Origin: Sulfitobacter sp. HNIBRBA3233
Lineage (GTDB): Bacteria; Pseudomonadota; Alphaproteobacteria; Rhodobacterales; Rhodobacteraceae
Reading direction: 5' to 3'
Assembly: GCF_040149665.1 (NCBI RefSeq)
Contig: NZ_JBEFLP010000001.1
Span: forward strand, 2,170,001 to 2,234,000
Length of the DNA stretch: 64,000 nt
Shown here: in pieces, positions 1 to 8,522 of the stretch
Numbering within the stretch: the stretch's first letter is position 1
How the letters are laid out: every line of letters starts with the position of its first letter
Notes under the pieces: model-generated
The model's input: only the letters and a program-made list of their open reading frames with translations
Told to the model about the DNA's origin: nothing
Databases searched by the model: none
Translations under genes and position numbers: made by a program

Positions 1-447
1 GAAATCCCCGATTTCGTCCTGAACCAGCCGGCCTATCGCGACGCGCAGGTCCTGATCGCCGGGGACAATTTCGGCTGCGGCTCTTCGCGTGAGCACGCCC
101 CGTGGGCCATCGCAGATTTCGGCATCCGTTGCATCATTGCGCCCAGCTTTGCCGACATCTTCTACAGCAACTGCTTCAAGAACGGCATCCTGCCAATCGT
201 GCTTCCTCCCGAACAGGTGGATGCCTTGATGAAAGACGCCGAAAAAGGCGCCAACGCGCGGATCGAGATCGATCTCGAAAAGCAGGAGGTCACCTCCTCG
301 GATGGCGAAGTCTACAGCTTCGAGGTGGACGCCTTCAAAAAGCACTGCCTGCTGAACGGCCTCGATGACATCGGCCTGACGATGGAAAAAGCCGCCTCGA
401 TCGACACCTTCGAAGCTGCCGCCGCACAGGCGCGCCCCTGGGTATAA
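1..447 (+). CDS. leuD: 3-isopropylmalate dehydratase small subunit (5' end missing)
   Basis: Leucine biosynthesis: with LeuC it isomerises 2-isopropylmalate to 3-isopropylmalate in the cytoplasm. The reading frame is open from base 1, so the N-terminus lies outside the window and 148 residues remain. The swivel-domain signature [16 protein letters not shown] is at about residues 21-36 of the visible part, followed by [15 protein letters not shown], both typical of LeuD. The C-terminus looks complete. A strong terminator follows at 469-500. leuB lies downstream after two unrelated genes, so the leu genes are close but interrupted. The family assignment is secure. Confidence 0.95.
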   Translation, partial: EIPDFVLNQPAYRDAQVLIAGDNFGCGSSREHAPWAIADFGIRCIIAPSFADIFYSNCFKNGILPIVLPPEQVDALMKDAEKGANARIEIDLEKQEVTSSDGEVYSFEVDAFKKHCLLNGLDDIGLTMEKAASIDTFEAAAAQARPWV

Positions 448-855
448 CGCCCGTCAGAGCCGCACCAGAGCCCGGGGTCACACCCGGGCTTTTTACTTTT
501 ACGGGCAGGTTTGGGGCGGCTGCACAGTGGCGCCCATAGGCATCACACCCCACATCAATCGGTTGACGACGCAACTTGAAGCCTGCGCGTTAGTGCGCAC
601 GCAAACTTTGCACACAACATCTTGGGCAATATCGGGTTCGCCCAACTTTTGCCCCCGTAATGATGCAACTTCGCACCACCTTCACCCTCAAATGGCCCCG
701 CATTGCGTGTCACGAAACGTATCAGGCTTGAGAACCGGGAGAAAAGAAGGCAGCATTATGACAATAATGAGGCAGGCCTTCCAGATCCGGGGGCATCAAG
801 TTGGAACAAGTGCGCGGCATTGTATCGCGGCTGGCCGATTTGAAGGGATATAGTT
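448..855. other. Intergenic region between leuD and the membrane-protein gene
   Basis: This 408-bp gap holds the leuD terminator. No conserved protein is recognisable on either strand. An interrupted repeat TGCGC-N6-GCGCA lies at 584-599. A 31-codon reading frame (ATG 758, stop 851-853) has an AGAAGG-like ribosome site 7 bases upstream and ends two bases before the TTG start at 856. It could be a leader peptide but is unproven. Confidence 0.4.
469..500 (+). terminator. Rho-independent terminator after leuD
   Basis: A perfect 8-bp stem, AGCCCGGG (469-476) with CCCGGGCT (483-490), has a 6-base loop and runs straight into a T-rich tract ending near 500. It lies 22 bp after the leuD stop. Confidence 0.85.
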
Positions 856-1695
856 TTGATTGCACGCATGACAGCCGCGATTCTTCGCGGTCTTTTGGTC
901 GCTTTGTTGATCGTGACCCCAGCACTGATGTTGCCGGGGATCGCGAACGACTCGACCCAGATCGTGATCCTTGTGGCCCTGCTGGCCGCAGTGTTGACCT
1001 TCGTGGAATACAACTCCGTCTTTCCCAGCATTGTCGAGTTCCGGGATGCCTCACCGTTCAACCGCCTGCGGTTCGGCGCGCTGTTCTTCACCGTCTTCCT
1101 CATCAGCGCGATCCTGAAAGGGATGGACCAGCCGACCAACCTGACGCTCATGCTGACCAATTTCGGCACGTTGATCGGCAACACGATCGACTTCCCGTAT
1201 TCGCCTGTCCGCATGATGGTCCTGATGCTGCCCGAAGACGCGCCTGAACAGACCGTCCAGTTCGTGCGAACGGCGTCCGGGCTGGCCTATGTGATCTCGC
1301 TCGTGGCGATGACGCTGTTCCTGATCCTCGTGCGCATCCTCAATTGGCCCGCACGGTCGGGCGCCTTCAATGTCTGGGTGAACCTTCCGCTCTTTGATCC
1401 CACCGCCGGCGGGGATGTGCTGGAGCGTCTCCAGCGCGACGCCCGCGTCAACATCTCGCTCGGGTTCCTGCTGCCGTTCCTCGTGCCTGCCGTGGTCAAG
1501 ATGGCGGCGGATCTGCTAGAACCGATCACACTGGCGAACCCGCAAACCCTTATCTGGACAATTGCAGCATGGGCGTTCCTACCGGCAAGCATCATCATGC
1601 GCGGCATTGCCATGGGCAAGATCGCGGACATGATCGAGGAGAAGCGCAAACGCGCCTACGCAAGCGTGGACGAGGACGTGTTGCAGCCCGCCTGA
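856..1695 (+). CDS. Conserved multi-pass membrane protein of unknown function
   Basis: A 279-residue integral membrane protein. Hydrophobic stretches lie near residues 8-30, 36-50, 70-88, 138-160, 190-215 and 232-250, and the C-terminal tail is charged (IEEKRKRAYASVDEDV). I recognise no enzymatic motif and cannot name a family. The start is taken as TTG 856 because GAAGGG at 842-847 sits 8 bases upstream. ATG 868 is the alternative and would remove four residues. Its stop overlaps the probable start region of the next gene, suggesting co-translation. Its position between leuD and leuB says nothing clear about its role. Confidence 0.7.
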   Translation: MIARMTAAILRGLLVALLIVTPALMLPGIANDSTQIVILVALLAAVLTFVEYNSVFPSIVEFRDASPFNRLRFGALFFTVFLISAILKGMDQPTNLTLMLTNFGTLIGNTIDFPYSPVRMMVLMLPEDAPEQTVQFVRTASGLAYVISLVAMTLFLILVRILNWPARSGAFNVWVNLPLFDPTAGGDVLERLQRDARVNISLGFLLPFLVPAVVKMAADLLEPITLANPQTLIWTIAAWAFLPASIIMRGIAMGKIADMIEEKRKRAYASVDEDVLQPA

Positions 1696-2678
1696 GTGCC
1701 GCCCTCCTGATCACGCTTGGGTTCGGCCCTGCGACGGCCGAGCCCCTGCGGATCGCAACCTACAACAGCGAACTTGGACGTGACGGCCCCGGCCTTTTGC
1801 TGCGCGATATCCTGAGAGGCTCGGATCCGCAGATCGACGCGACGATCGCCATGCTGATCGCTGTAGAAGCCGACATCATTGCCCTGCAGGGATTCGACCA
1901 CGATCTGCGCAACACGGCGCTGTCGGCCTTTGCCGACCTGTTGGCCGCGCAAGGGGTCAGGTACGATCACCTTTTCGCGCTTCCCAGCAATGCCGGGAGG
2001 GACAGCGGCCTCGATCTCAACGGCAACGGGCGCCTGGGCGACCCCGATGATGCCCACGGCTACGGACGATTCCACGGGGCCGGTGCCATGGCGATCCTGT
2101 CGCGCTATCCGGTAGACCGCGAAACCGTGGAGGATTTCACGTCCATGCTCTGGCGCGATCTGCCGGGCAACATCTATCCGCAGCAGGACGGTCGCGCCTT
2201 CGGCGGGACAGAGGTCTTCCATGCGCACCGGCTATCGTCGAAAGGGCACTGGATCGTCCCCATCGAGACGCCGCAGGGAAAGGTGTCTGTCTGGACCTTT
2301 CACGCGTCCCCGCCTGTGTTTGACGGCCCCGAGGACCGGAACGGTCGGCGCAACCACGACGAGACCGCCTTCTGGCTCTGGCGATTGCAGACGGACCAAA
2401 CGGCATCCTTCGTCCTGCTGGGCACTGCGAATGTCGACCCCGACCGCGGCGACGGTCGACCGGAGGCGATAGAAAAGCTGCTGTCGCATCCACGCCTGCA
2501 GAATCCCTTTCCCGAAACGCCAACCGCGGATTTCACCGATCCGGTGCCCGGCGACCTGCGGGTCGATTACCTGCTTCCCGCAGCTGGCTGGCGGGTTCTG
2601 GACCATGGCACTGCGACCGATCCCGCGGCCAGCCGGCACAGCCTTCTCTGGGTGGACATCGAAGCGACCTCTCCTTGA
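1569..2678 (+). CDS. Endonuclease/exonuclease/phosphatase family protein, probably secreted
   Basis: A DNase I-like fold hydrolase. Visible family motifs are LRIATYNSELG at the start of the domain, EADIIALQGFDHD, and the C-terminal VDYLLPAAGWRVLDHG and SRHSLLWVDIE (catalytic Asp/His region). The substrate is unknown. Relatives include metal-dependent nucleases and phosphoesterases. The only ATG is at 1569, 127 bp inside the upstream gene, and would add about 41 implausible Arg/His-rich residues. A good signal peptide (RLSAALLITLGFGPATA) begins around 1689-1692, where the only candidate initiator is CTG 1692, overlapping the upstream TGA. The true start is therefore probably about 1692. The 1569 boundary is only the longest possible frame. 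Confidence 0.7.
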   Translation: MGVPTGKHHHARHCHGQDRGHDRGEAQTRLRKRGRGRVAARLSAALLITLGFGPATAEPLRIATYNSELGRDGPGLLLRDILRGSDPQIDATIAMLIAVEADIIALQGFDHDLRNTALSAFADLLAAQGVRYDHLFALPSNAGRDSGLDLNGNGRLGDPDDAHGYGRFHGAGAMAILSRYPVDRETVEDFTSMLWRDLPGNIYPQQDGRAFGGTEVFHAHRLSSKGHWIVPIETPQGKVSVWTFHASPPVFDGPEDRNGRRNHDETAFWLWRLQTDQTASFVLLGTANVDPDRGDGRPEAIEKLLSHPRLQNPFPETPTADFTDPVPGDLRVDYLLPAAGWRVLDHGTATDPAASRHSLLWVDIEATSP

Positions 2679-2732
2679 CGGTATGGCGCGGTCAGGCTAC
2701 GCCGAACGCGATTGTTTTCAGGAGAAACCCGC

Positions 2733-3839
2733 ATGGCAAACCCCACACTGTTGATCCTTCCCGGTGACGGCATCGGCCCCGAAGTCATGGCGCAGGTCAC
2801 CCGCGTCATCGACTGGTTCGGCGCAAAGCGCGACATGCCCTTCGATGTGGAGCATGACCTTGTCGGTGGTGCGGCGTACGACAAGCACGGAACCCCGCTG
2901 CACGACGATACGATGGCCAAGGCACTTGCGGCGGACGCCGTGCTGCTGGGCGCTGTGGGCGGGCCGAAATACGACAACCTCGATTTTTCAGTCAAACCCG
3001 AACGCGGCCTGCTGCGGCTGCGCAAGGAAATGGACCTGTTTTCCAACCTGCGCCCAGCCCAGTGTTTTGACGCGCTCGCGGATTTCTCGTCGCTGAAGAA
3101 AGACGTGGTCGCCGGTCTGGATATCATGATCGTGCGCGAACTCACCTCTGGCGTCTATTTCGGAGAGCCTCGCGGCATTTTCGAAGAAGGCAACGAACGT
3201 GTGGGCATCAACACCCAGCGCTATACCGAAAGCGAGATCGAGCGTGTCGCGCGGTCGGCGTTCGAACTGGCGCGCCGTCGTGGGAACAAGGTCTGTTCGA
3301 TGGAAAAGGCCAACGTCATGGAATCCGGCGTCCTGTGGCGCGAGGTCGTCCAGCGGATCGGCGATTCCGAATACCCGGATGTAGAGCTGAGCCATATGTA
3401 TGCCGACAACGGTGCCATGCAGCTGGTTCGCGCGCCCAAACAGTTCGATGTGATCGTCACCGACAACCTGTTCGGCGACATCCTCAGCGATTGTGCCGCG
3501 ATGCTCACAGGCTCTCTGGGGATGCTGCCTTCCGCGTCTCTCGGGGCACCGAATGCGGACGGGCGGCCCAAAGCGCTCTACGAGCCGGTACACGGATCTG
3601 CCCCCGACATCGCCGGACAGGGTAAGGCGAACCCGATTGCCTGTATCCTCAGCTTCGCGATGGCGCTGCGCTATTCCTTCGACGCAGGCGATGAAGCGAC
3701 CCGCCTGGAGCAGGCGATCGAAAAGGTTCTGGCCGATGGCGCACGCACCGCAGACCTGATGGGCGAAGAAGGCGGCACGCCGATCTCGACCGTGGAAATG
3801 GGTGACCGGATTCTCGCCGCGCTCGACGCAAGCCTGTAA
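2733..3839 (+). CDS. leuB: 3-isopropylmalate dehydrogenase
   Basis: Third step of leucine biosynthesis: NAD-dependent oxidative decarboxylation of 3-isopropylmalate, cytoplasmic. The protein has 368 residues, usual for the family. It shows [13 protein letters not shown] at the N-terminus, the signature [10 protein letters not shown], and [18 protein letters not shown] for cofactor binding. ATG 2733 is chosen because AGGAG lies about 8 bases upstream. An in-frame TTG at 2712 would add seven residues without a ribosome site. A terminator follows at 3861-3897. Confidence 0.97.
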   Translation: MANPTLLILPGDGIGPEVMAQVTRVIDWFGAKRDMPFDVEHDLVGGAAYDKHGTPLHDDTMAKALAADAVLLGAVGGPKYDNLDFSVKPERGLLRLRKEMDLFSNLRPAQCFDALADFSSLKKDVVAGLDIMIVRELTSGVYFGEPRGIFEEGNERVGINTQRYTESEIERVARSAFELARRRGNKVCSMEKANVMESGVLWREVVQRIGDSEYPDVELSHMYADNGAMQLVRAPKQFDVIVTDNLFGDILSDCAAMLTGSLGMLPSASLGAPNADGRPKALYEPVHGSAPDIAGQGKANPIACILSFAMALRYSFDAGDEATRLEQAIEKVLADGARTADLMGEEGGTPISTVEMGDRILAALDASL

Positions 3840-3860
3840 GAAAAATCGGGCACGAATGCG

Positions 3861-3897
3861 CGGGTCTGCCTTTTGTCGAGGCAGGCCCGTCTTTTAT
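3861..3897 (+). terminator. Rho-independent terminator after leuB
   Basis: A 10-bp stem, CGGGTCTGCC (3861-3870) with GGCAGGCCCG (3880-3889) and one G-T wobble, is followed by CTTTTATT. It begins 21 bp after the leuB stop. Confidence 0.85.
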
Positions 3898-3955
3898 TGG
3901 GCCGCAGCCTGTGCCGGCGTCTTTCTTTATGGGCAGAAGGGGCTAACAAGGCAGC

Positions 3956-4948
3956 ATGACAGATTCCGCCTCACCCGCCCGCGCCACACCGCTTCGCGGC
4001 CTTGCCCTCGGGCTCGGGGCGTTCGCGGTCTATGCAACACACGATGTGGCGATCAAGACGCTCGGCGGCGTCTACGCCCCCTTCCAGATCATGTTTTTCG
4101 TGGTGCTGTTCAGCTTTCCTTTTGTGTCGCTGATGCTGCTGCGCAGTGATGTACAGGACAATCTGCGACCACGCATGCCGCTTTGGACCGCCGTGCGCAC
4201 CGCGACAGTTGTTCTGGGCGGCATCTGCGCATTCTACGCCTTCTCGGTGCTGCCGCTGACGGAAACCTACGCAATCCTGTTCACCACGCCCCTGATGATT
4301 ACGCTGCTGTCCATCCCGATGCTGGGCGAGAAAGTGCGCCTGCACCGTTGGATCGCCGTGCTCATGGGGCTTGCCGGAGTCCTCGTGGTCCTGCGCCCCG
4401 GCACGGCCGAGATGGGGCCGGGCCATCTGGCAGGGCTCGTCGCGGCCTTCAGTTCGGCGCTCAGCGGGGTTGTGATGCGCAAGATCGGCGCCGTGGAGCG
4501 GCGGGAGGTTCTGTTGCTCTACCCGCTTCTGGCGAACTTCGGCATCATGCTGATCATCCTGCCCTTCGTCTACGTCCCGATGCCGCTGCGCGATCTCGGC
4601 CTTGTCCTTCTGATCGCGGTTCTTGCCGTTCTTGCCATGTCCCTGATGATCCGCGCCTATTCACTCGCCGATGCCGCCATCGTGGCGCCCATGCAATACA
4701 GCCAGATCATATGGGCTGCACTTTTCGGCTGGATGTTTTTTGGCGAAACATCGGGCATGACCACCTTCATCGGCGCGGGTATCATCATCGCCAGCGGGGT
4801 CTACATCGTGCTGCGGGAAACGACCGGCGGCTCGCAGCACCAGCCTGTCCTGAAAACGATGCACCGCCGACCCGAAATGGGCGGTGCCCCACGGGTCGGG
4901 CTGGTCCTTCCCGCCCCGCAAGACCCCGTGGGGCGCAATCGGGAATAG
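3956..4948 (+). CDS. DMT-superfamily (EamA) transporter
   Basis: A 330-residue inner-membrane protein with two EamA repeats, about ten hydrophobic helices in all. The first repeat is at about residues 12-145 (with FYAFSVLPLTETYAILFTTP), the second at about 155-285 (with AIVAPMQYSQIIWAALFGW). Members export metabolites or amino acids, but the substrate cannot be read from sequence. The polar tail of about 40 residues after the last helix is longer than usual. A weak AAGGC lies before the ATG. It is monocistronic, between the leuB terminator and a convergent tRNA gene. It is the first of three DMT proteins in this window. Confidence 0.85.
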   Translation: MTDSASPARATPLRGLALGLGAFAVYATHDVAIKTLGGVYAPFQIMFFVVLFSFPFVSLMLLRSDVQDNLRPRMPLWTAVRTATVVLGGICAFYAFSVLPLTETYAILFTTPLMITLLSIPMLGEKVRLHRWIAVLMGLAGVLVVLRPGTAEMGPGHLAGLVAAFSSALSGVVMRKIGAVERREVLLLYPLLANFGIMLIILPFVYVPMPLRDLGLVLLIAVLAVLAMSLMIRAYSLADAAIVAPMQYSQIIWAALFGWMFFGETSGMTTFIGAGIIIASGVYIVLRETTGGSQHQPVLKTMHRRPEMGGAPRVGLVLPAPQDPVGRNRE

Positions 4949-5037
4949 CGCCACCATCGCGGCCGAGACTTCACCCACCGCCCGGCATCCGGGAGCCGGC
5001 TGGCGAAAAGAAGCGTCTATGTGATTCCAATCGAAGA

Positions 5038-5114
5038 TGGTGACCCCGGCAGGATTCGAACCTGCAACCTGCCCCTTAGGAGGGGGCTGCTCTATCCAGT
5101 TGAGCCACGGGGCC
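5038..5114 (-). tRNA. tRNA-Arg (anticodon CCT)
   Basis: Read on the minus strand, a full cloverleaf runs from GGCCCCG at 5114 to an encoded CCA at 5040-5038. The acceptor stem GGCCCCG/CGGGGTC has one G-T wobble. The D-arm region is TGGCTCAACTGGATAGAGC, the anticodon loop is CTCCTAA (CCT, reading AGG), and the T-loop is GGTTCGAATCC. Length is 77 nt including CCA. Confidence 0.97.
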
Positions 5115-5346
5115 ACGGTCAGTTCTTTAGCTTGAAAAATATCCGTTGGCCATGCGCAAGAAGGAATCGAAATTCTGGGGCCGGATGGCGAAATGTGGGC
5201 GCCTTGCGGCGAGGGCAAAGGGGTACACCGCGCCGAGGGGCGCTCCCCCTCCCGCGTGGCACGCAACATCGTGTCATGCGCATCCGCTTGCGCTTCTCGT
5301 GGGCCATGCGGTAGCGTGAAACGAAAGCCCCGGAAGGAAAAAGCCT

Positions 5347-6384
5347 TTGTCGATCCCCCCAAAGCGGCCCCTCACGCTGCGCGATGTTTCGGAAGCCTGT
5401 GGCGTTTCCGAAATGACTGTCAGCCGTGTCCTGCGCAAAAGCGGCGATGTCTCCGAAGCAACGCGCGAAAGGGTTCTCGCGGCCGCGAAAGAACTGGGAT
5501 ACGTGCCGAACCAGATTGCGGGATCGCTTGCCTCGCAGCGCGTTAACCTCGTCGCTGTCATCATTCCGAGCCTTGGAAACATGGTCTTCCCCGAGGTTCT
5601 GGCCGGGATCAACGCGGCTTTCGATGACACACCGCTTCAGCCGGTCGTGGGCGTTACCGACTATCTTCCCGAAAAGGAAGAACAGGTATTGTACGAGATG
5701 CTGTCGTGGCGCCCCTCCGGCGTGATAATCGCGGGGCTGGAGCATTCCGAACCGACACGCGCGATGCTGACGAATGCCGGCATACCGGTGGTCGAGATCA
5801 TGGACACCGACGGCAATCCGATTGACGCGATGGTGGGTATTTCGCACCGTCAGGCAGGGCGCGACATGGCCCGCGCGATCCTGCGCGAAGGATACGAGCG
5901 GATCGGTTTTCTGGGCACCAAGATGCCGCTCGACCACCGTGCACGCAAACGGTTTGAGGGTTTCACCGAAGCGCTGGCGAAGGAAGGGATCGAGATCGAG
6001 GATCGCGATTTCTACCAGGGGGGCTCGGCGCTGCTGAAGGGGCGCGAGATGACCCAGGCGATGCTCGAACGGTCACCTGAGCTCGACTTTCTCTATTATT
6101 CCAACGACATGATCGGCGCTGGCGGGCTTTTGCATCTGCTGGATCAGGGCATAGATATTCCCGGCAAGATCGGGCTGGCAGGGTTCAACGGGGTGGAACT
6201 GTTGCAGGGGTTGCCGCGTCAGCTGGCCACGACAGACGCCTGCCGCCGCGAAATCGGGGAAGCGGCGGCACGCATCATCATTGCGGCCTCCGGGCCTTCG
6301 CCTGATCCGAATATGGAAAAGATCATCACGATGAAGCCCACGCTCAGCCCCGGAGATACATTGCGCCGCCGCACCCACGGATGA
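5347..6384 (+). CDS. LacI-family transcriptional regulator (GntR-like)
   Basis: A 345-residue repressor-type regulator. The LacI helix-turn-helix is at residues 9-30 (LTLRDVSEACGVSEMTVSRVL) with the hinge GYVPNQIAGSLAS near 50. The periplasmic-binding-protein-like sensor domain covers about 65-335. The closest style is gluconate-type GntR, but the effector is unknown. The start is TTG 5347, with GGAAGG nine bases upstream. The stop overlaps the next ATG by four bases (ATGA, 6381-6384), so the glycosylase-like gene is translationally coupled to it. No sugar transporter is adjacent, so the targets are probably elsewhere. Confidence 0.9.
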   Translation: MSIPPKRPLTLRDVSEACGVSEMTVSRVLRKSGDVSEATRERVLAAAKELGYVPNQIAGSLASQRVNLVAVIIPSLGNMVFPEVLAGINAAFDDTPLQPVVGVTDYLPEKEEQVLYEMLSWRPSGVIIAGLEHSEPTRAMLTNAGIPVVEIMDTDGNPIDAMVGISHRQAGRDMARAILREGYERIGFLGTKMPLDHRARKRFEGFTEALAKEGIEIEDRDFYQGGSALLKGREMTQAMLERSPELDFLYYSNDMIGAGGLLHLLDQGIDIPGKIGLAGFNGVELLQGLPRQLATTDACRREIGEAAARIIIAASGPSPDPNMEKIITMKPTLSPGDTLRRRTHG

Positions 6385-7607
6385 CCGGCCCTGCGCTGGA
6401 AAACACCAAGGCGCGGCGCGTGTTTCTCGACCGCCATGCCCTGCTGGAGCCCGCACAGGGACCGGCGCAGGGCGACGATCTTCTGGACCTGATCGCGCGT
6501 CTGGGGTTCGTGCAGATCGACAGCATCAATACGGTCGCACGTGCCCATGATCTGATCCTGTTCGCGCGGCGCCCACGGTTCCGCAGCGACGATCTCACAC
6601 GGCTTTACGCGCGCGGCGACACGCTGTTCGAACATTGGACCCACGATGCCGCGGTGATCCCGCAGGCGTTCTATCCGCTGTGGCAGATGCGCCGCCGGCG
6701 TGATGCGGCGCGTCTGCGCAAGCAATGGCGCAGTTGGCGCAGGGACGGGTTCGAGGACCAGATGCAAGCCGTGCTGGACCATATCCGCACCGAAGGGGCG
6801 TGCGGATCATCCGATGTGGGCCGCGACGAAAAACGCGGCTCGGGCGGATGGTGGGACTGGCATCCGTCAAAGACCGCGCTCGAATATCTTTGGCGCAGCG
6901 GCGCGTTGCACGTGGTGGGCCGCGAAGGATTCCAGAAACGCTATGACCTGACCGAACGTGTGCTGGATCCGCAGCTTTGGGCACCCGGCACGGCCCCGAC
7001 GGAAGCCGAGACAATCGACTGGTGCTGCGCGAACGCGCTCGACAGGCTGGGGTTCGCGACCTCCGGCGAAATCGCGGCGTTCTGGGCTCACGTCAGCGCG
7101 GCGGAAGCCAAAGCGTGGTGCGCGAAGGCGCTGGAGCGGGGCCAGATCGAGGCGCTGGATATCGAAGGCGCGGATGGAACGCTGCGCCGCCTCTTCGCGC
7201 GCCCCGGTCTGGCGGAGGATCCGGCCACGCAGACGCAGGCAACGGACCGGTTGCGGGTGCTCAGCCCCTTCGATCCCGCCCTGCGCGACCGCAAGCGGGC
7301 GAAATGGCTGTTCGGGTTCGATTACCGGATCGAGGTTTTCGTGCCGGAAGCCAAGCGCGCCTACGGCTACTATGTCTTCCCATTGCTACAGGGCGAACGG
7401 ATCGTCGGGCGGATCGACATGAAAGCCTTTCGCGCCGATGACACCCTGAGGGTCCGCGCGCTCTGGCCCGAGCCGGGTGTGCGCTGGGGCAAGCTCCGCC
7501 ACAGAGCTCTTGAGGCGGAGCTGAGCCGGATCGTCAAACTTGCCGGTGTGTCGAAGATCGCGTTCGACGACGGCTGGCTGCGGGAGGCCGCGAGCCATCG
7601 TTTCTGA
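6381..7607 (+). CDS. YcaQ/AlkX-like winged-helix DNA glycosylase
   Basis: A 408-residue member of the HTH_42 (DUF1006) family. E. coli YcaQ (AlkX) and Streptomyces AlkZ, characterised members, unhook interstrand DNA crosslinks and remove bulky alkyl bases. The catalytic Q-hydrophobic-D motif of the YcaQ type is seen as Q45-I46-D47 in GFVQIDSINTVARAH. Also present are FEHWTHDAAVIP, typical of the family, and a C-terminal winged-helix region with SPFDPALRDRKRAKWLFGFDY. It overlaps the LacI gene by four bases. Whether that regulator controls it is unknown. Function by family is likely, specificity is not known. Confidence 0.85.
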   Translation: MTGPALENTKARRVFLDRHALLEPAQGPAQGDDLLDLIARLGFVQIDSINTVARAHDLILFARRPRFRSDDLTRLYARGDTLFEHWTHDAAVIPQAFYPLWQMRRRRDAARLRKQWRSWRRDGFEDQMQAVLDHIRTEGACGSSDVGRDEKRGSGGWWDWHPSKTALEYLWRSGALHVVGREGFQKRYDLTERVLDPQLWAPGTAPTEAETIDWCCANALDRLGFATSGEIAAFWAHVSAAEAKAWCAKALERGQIEALDIEGADGTLRRLFARPGLAEDPATQTQATDRLRVLSPFDPALRDRKRAKWLFGFDYRIEVFVPEAKRAYGYYVFPLLQGERIVGRIDMKAFRADDTLRVRALWPEPGVRWGKLRHRALEAELSRIVKLAGVSKIAFDDGWLREAASHRF

Positions 7608-7784
7608 TCCGTGCCATGCGATCTGAACGGTTCTGTCACCATCGGAACCGGACATTTGATAGGTTTCTGGCAGTTCTTTCCGCCGAACCACTGGCGCAAC
7701 CGGTGATCTTTATCGCATGCTGGCACCTGTCGATGCATCCAACTGCTGTCCTGCCTCCGCTTCCGACCCGAAAGGTTTTCGCCG

Positions 7785-8522
7785 ATGTCCCAGTTCCCGC
7801 GCATTCGTTCCGTCGGCATGGCCGGTTTGCTGGTGCAGTTCGCGGACGCGATGTCCGAACCCGCAAACCGTGCCGCTCTCGCCTTTCGCGCGGCGGTCGA
7901 CTCACAGGGATGGCCGGAGGTCCGCGAGACATCGACATCCCTTGTTTCGGCTTTCGTCAGCGTCGATCTCGGGGCAACGCCGGTCGAGGCGCTGACCGAA
8001 AAGCTGTCGGATCTGCTGGCCTCACGCGATTGGCTTGACGCGCCCTTGCCCGAAGGCCGCACCCTTTGGCGGGTGCCGACGCTTTACGGAACCGATGCGG
8101 CCCCGCAACTGGCCGAGGCCGCCGAAGCCGCAGGCCTGTCGCCCGAAGAGGCAGTTGCCGAACTGTCTCAGGCCCGCGTGCGGGTGCTGACCATCGGTTT
8201 CGCGCCCGGCCAGCCCTACACCGGCGAACTTGCAGAGCATTGGAACATTCCCCGACAGCAGGCCCTGAGCAAAGCGGTGCCGCAAGGCGCGCTGGTCGTG
8301 GCGATCCGCCAGTTGATCGTTTTCACCAATACGACACCGACAGGCTGGCGCCACATCGGGCAGACCGCTTTCCGCACCTTCCGTCCCGACAGCGAGCGGC
8401 CCTTCGCCCTCTCGCCGGGGGACGAGATGATTTTCCACAATATCACAGCCACCGAGTTGTCGCGCATCCAGAGCACGGACGCGGACGGTGACGGCGGCGC
8501 CCAGCGAGAGGAAATCGCATGA
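7785..8522 (+). CDS. pxpB: 5-oxoprolinase subunit B (KipI-like carboxyltransferase)
   Basis: One subunit of the PxpABC ATP-dependent 5-oxoprolinase, which opens pyroglutamate to glutamate. Length 245 residues. The KipI/allophanate-hydrolase subunit 1 signature appears as TIGFAPGQPYTGEL and the C-terminal TPTGWRHIGQT...LSPGDEM. It starts at ATG 7785 and overlaps pxpC by four bases (ATGA, 8519-8522). The gene order pxpB-pxpC-pxpA and the tight packing support the complex. The 177-bp upstream region contains CGGTTC-N11-GAACCG (7628-7650), a possible regulator site. Confidence 0.92.
   Translation: MSQFPRIRSVGMAGLLVQFADAMSEPANRAALAFRAAVDSQGWPEVRETSTSLVSAFVSVDLGATPVEALTEKLSDLLASRDWLDAPLPEGRTLWRVPTLYGTDAAPQLAEAAEAAGLSPEEAVAELSQARVRVLTIGFAPGQPYTGELAEHWNIPRQQALSKAVPQGALVVAIRQLIVFTNTTPTGWRHIGQTAFRTFRPDSERPFALSPGDEMIFHNITATELSRIQSTDADGDGGAQREEIA

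Noticed and set aside
584..599. Interrupted palindrome TGCGC-N6-GCGCA
   Set aside because: Short GC-only arms are common by chance in this composition, and nothing nearby supports an operator.
5041..5314. Small protein with the segment DPGRIRTCNLPLRRG
   Set aside because: This is the translation of the tRNA-Arg antisense strand, a well-known false protein.
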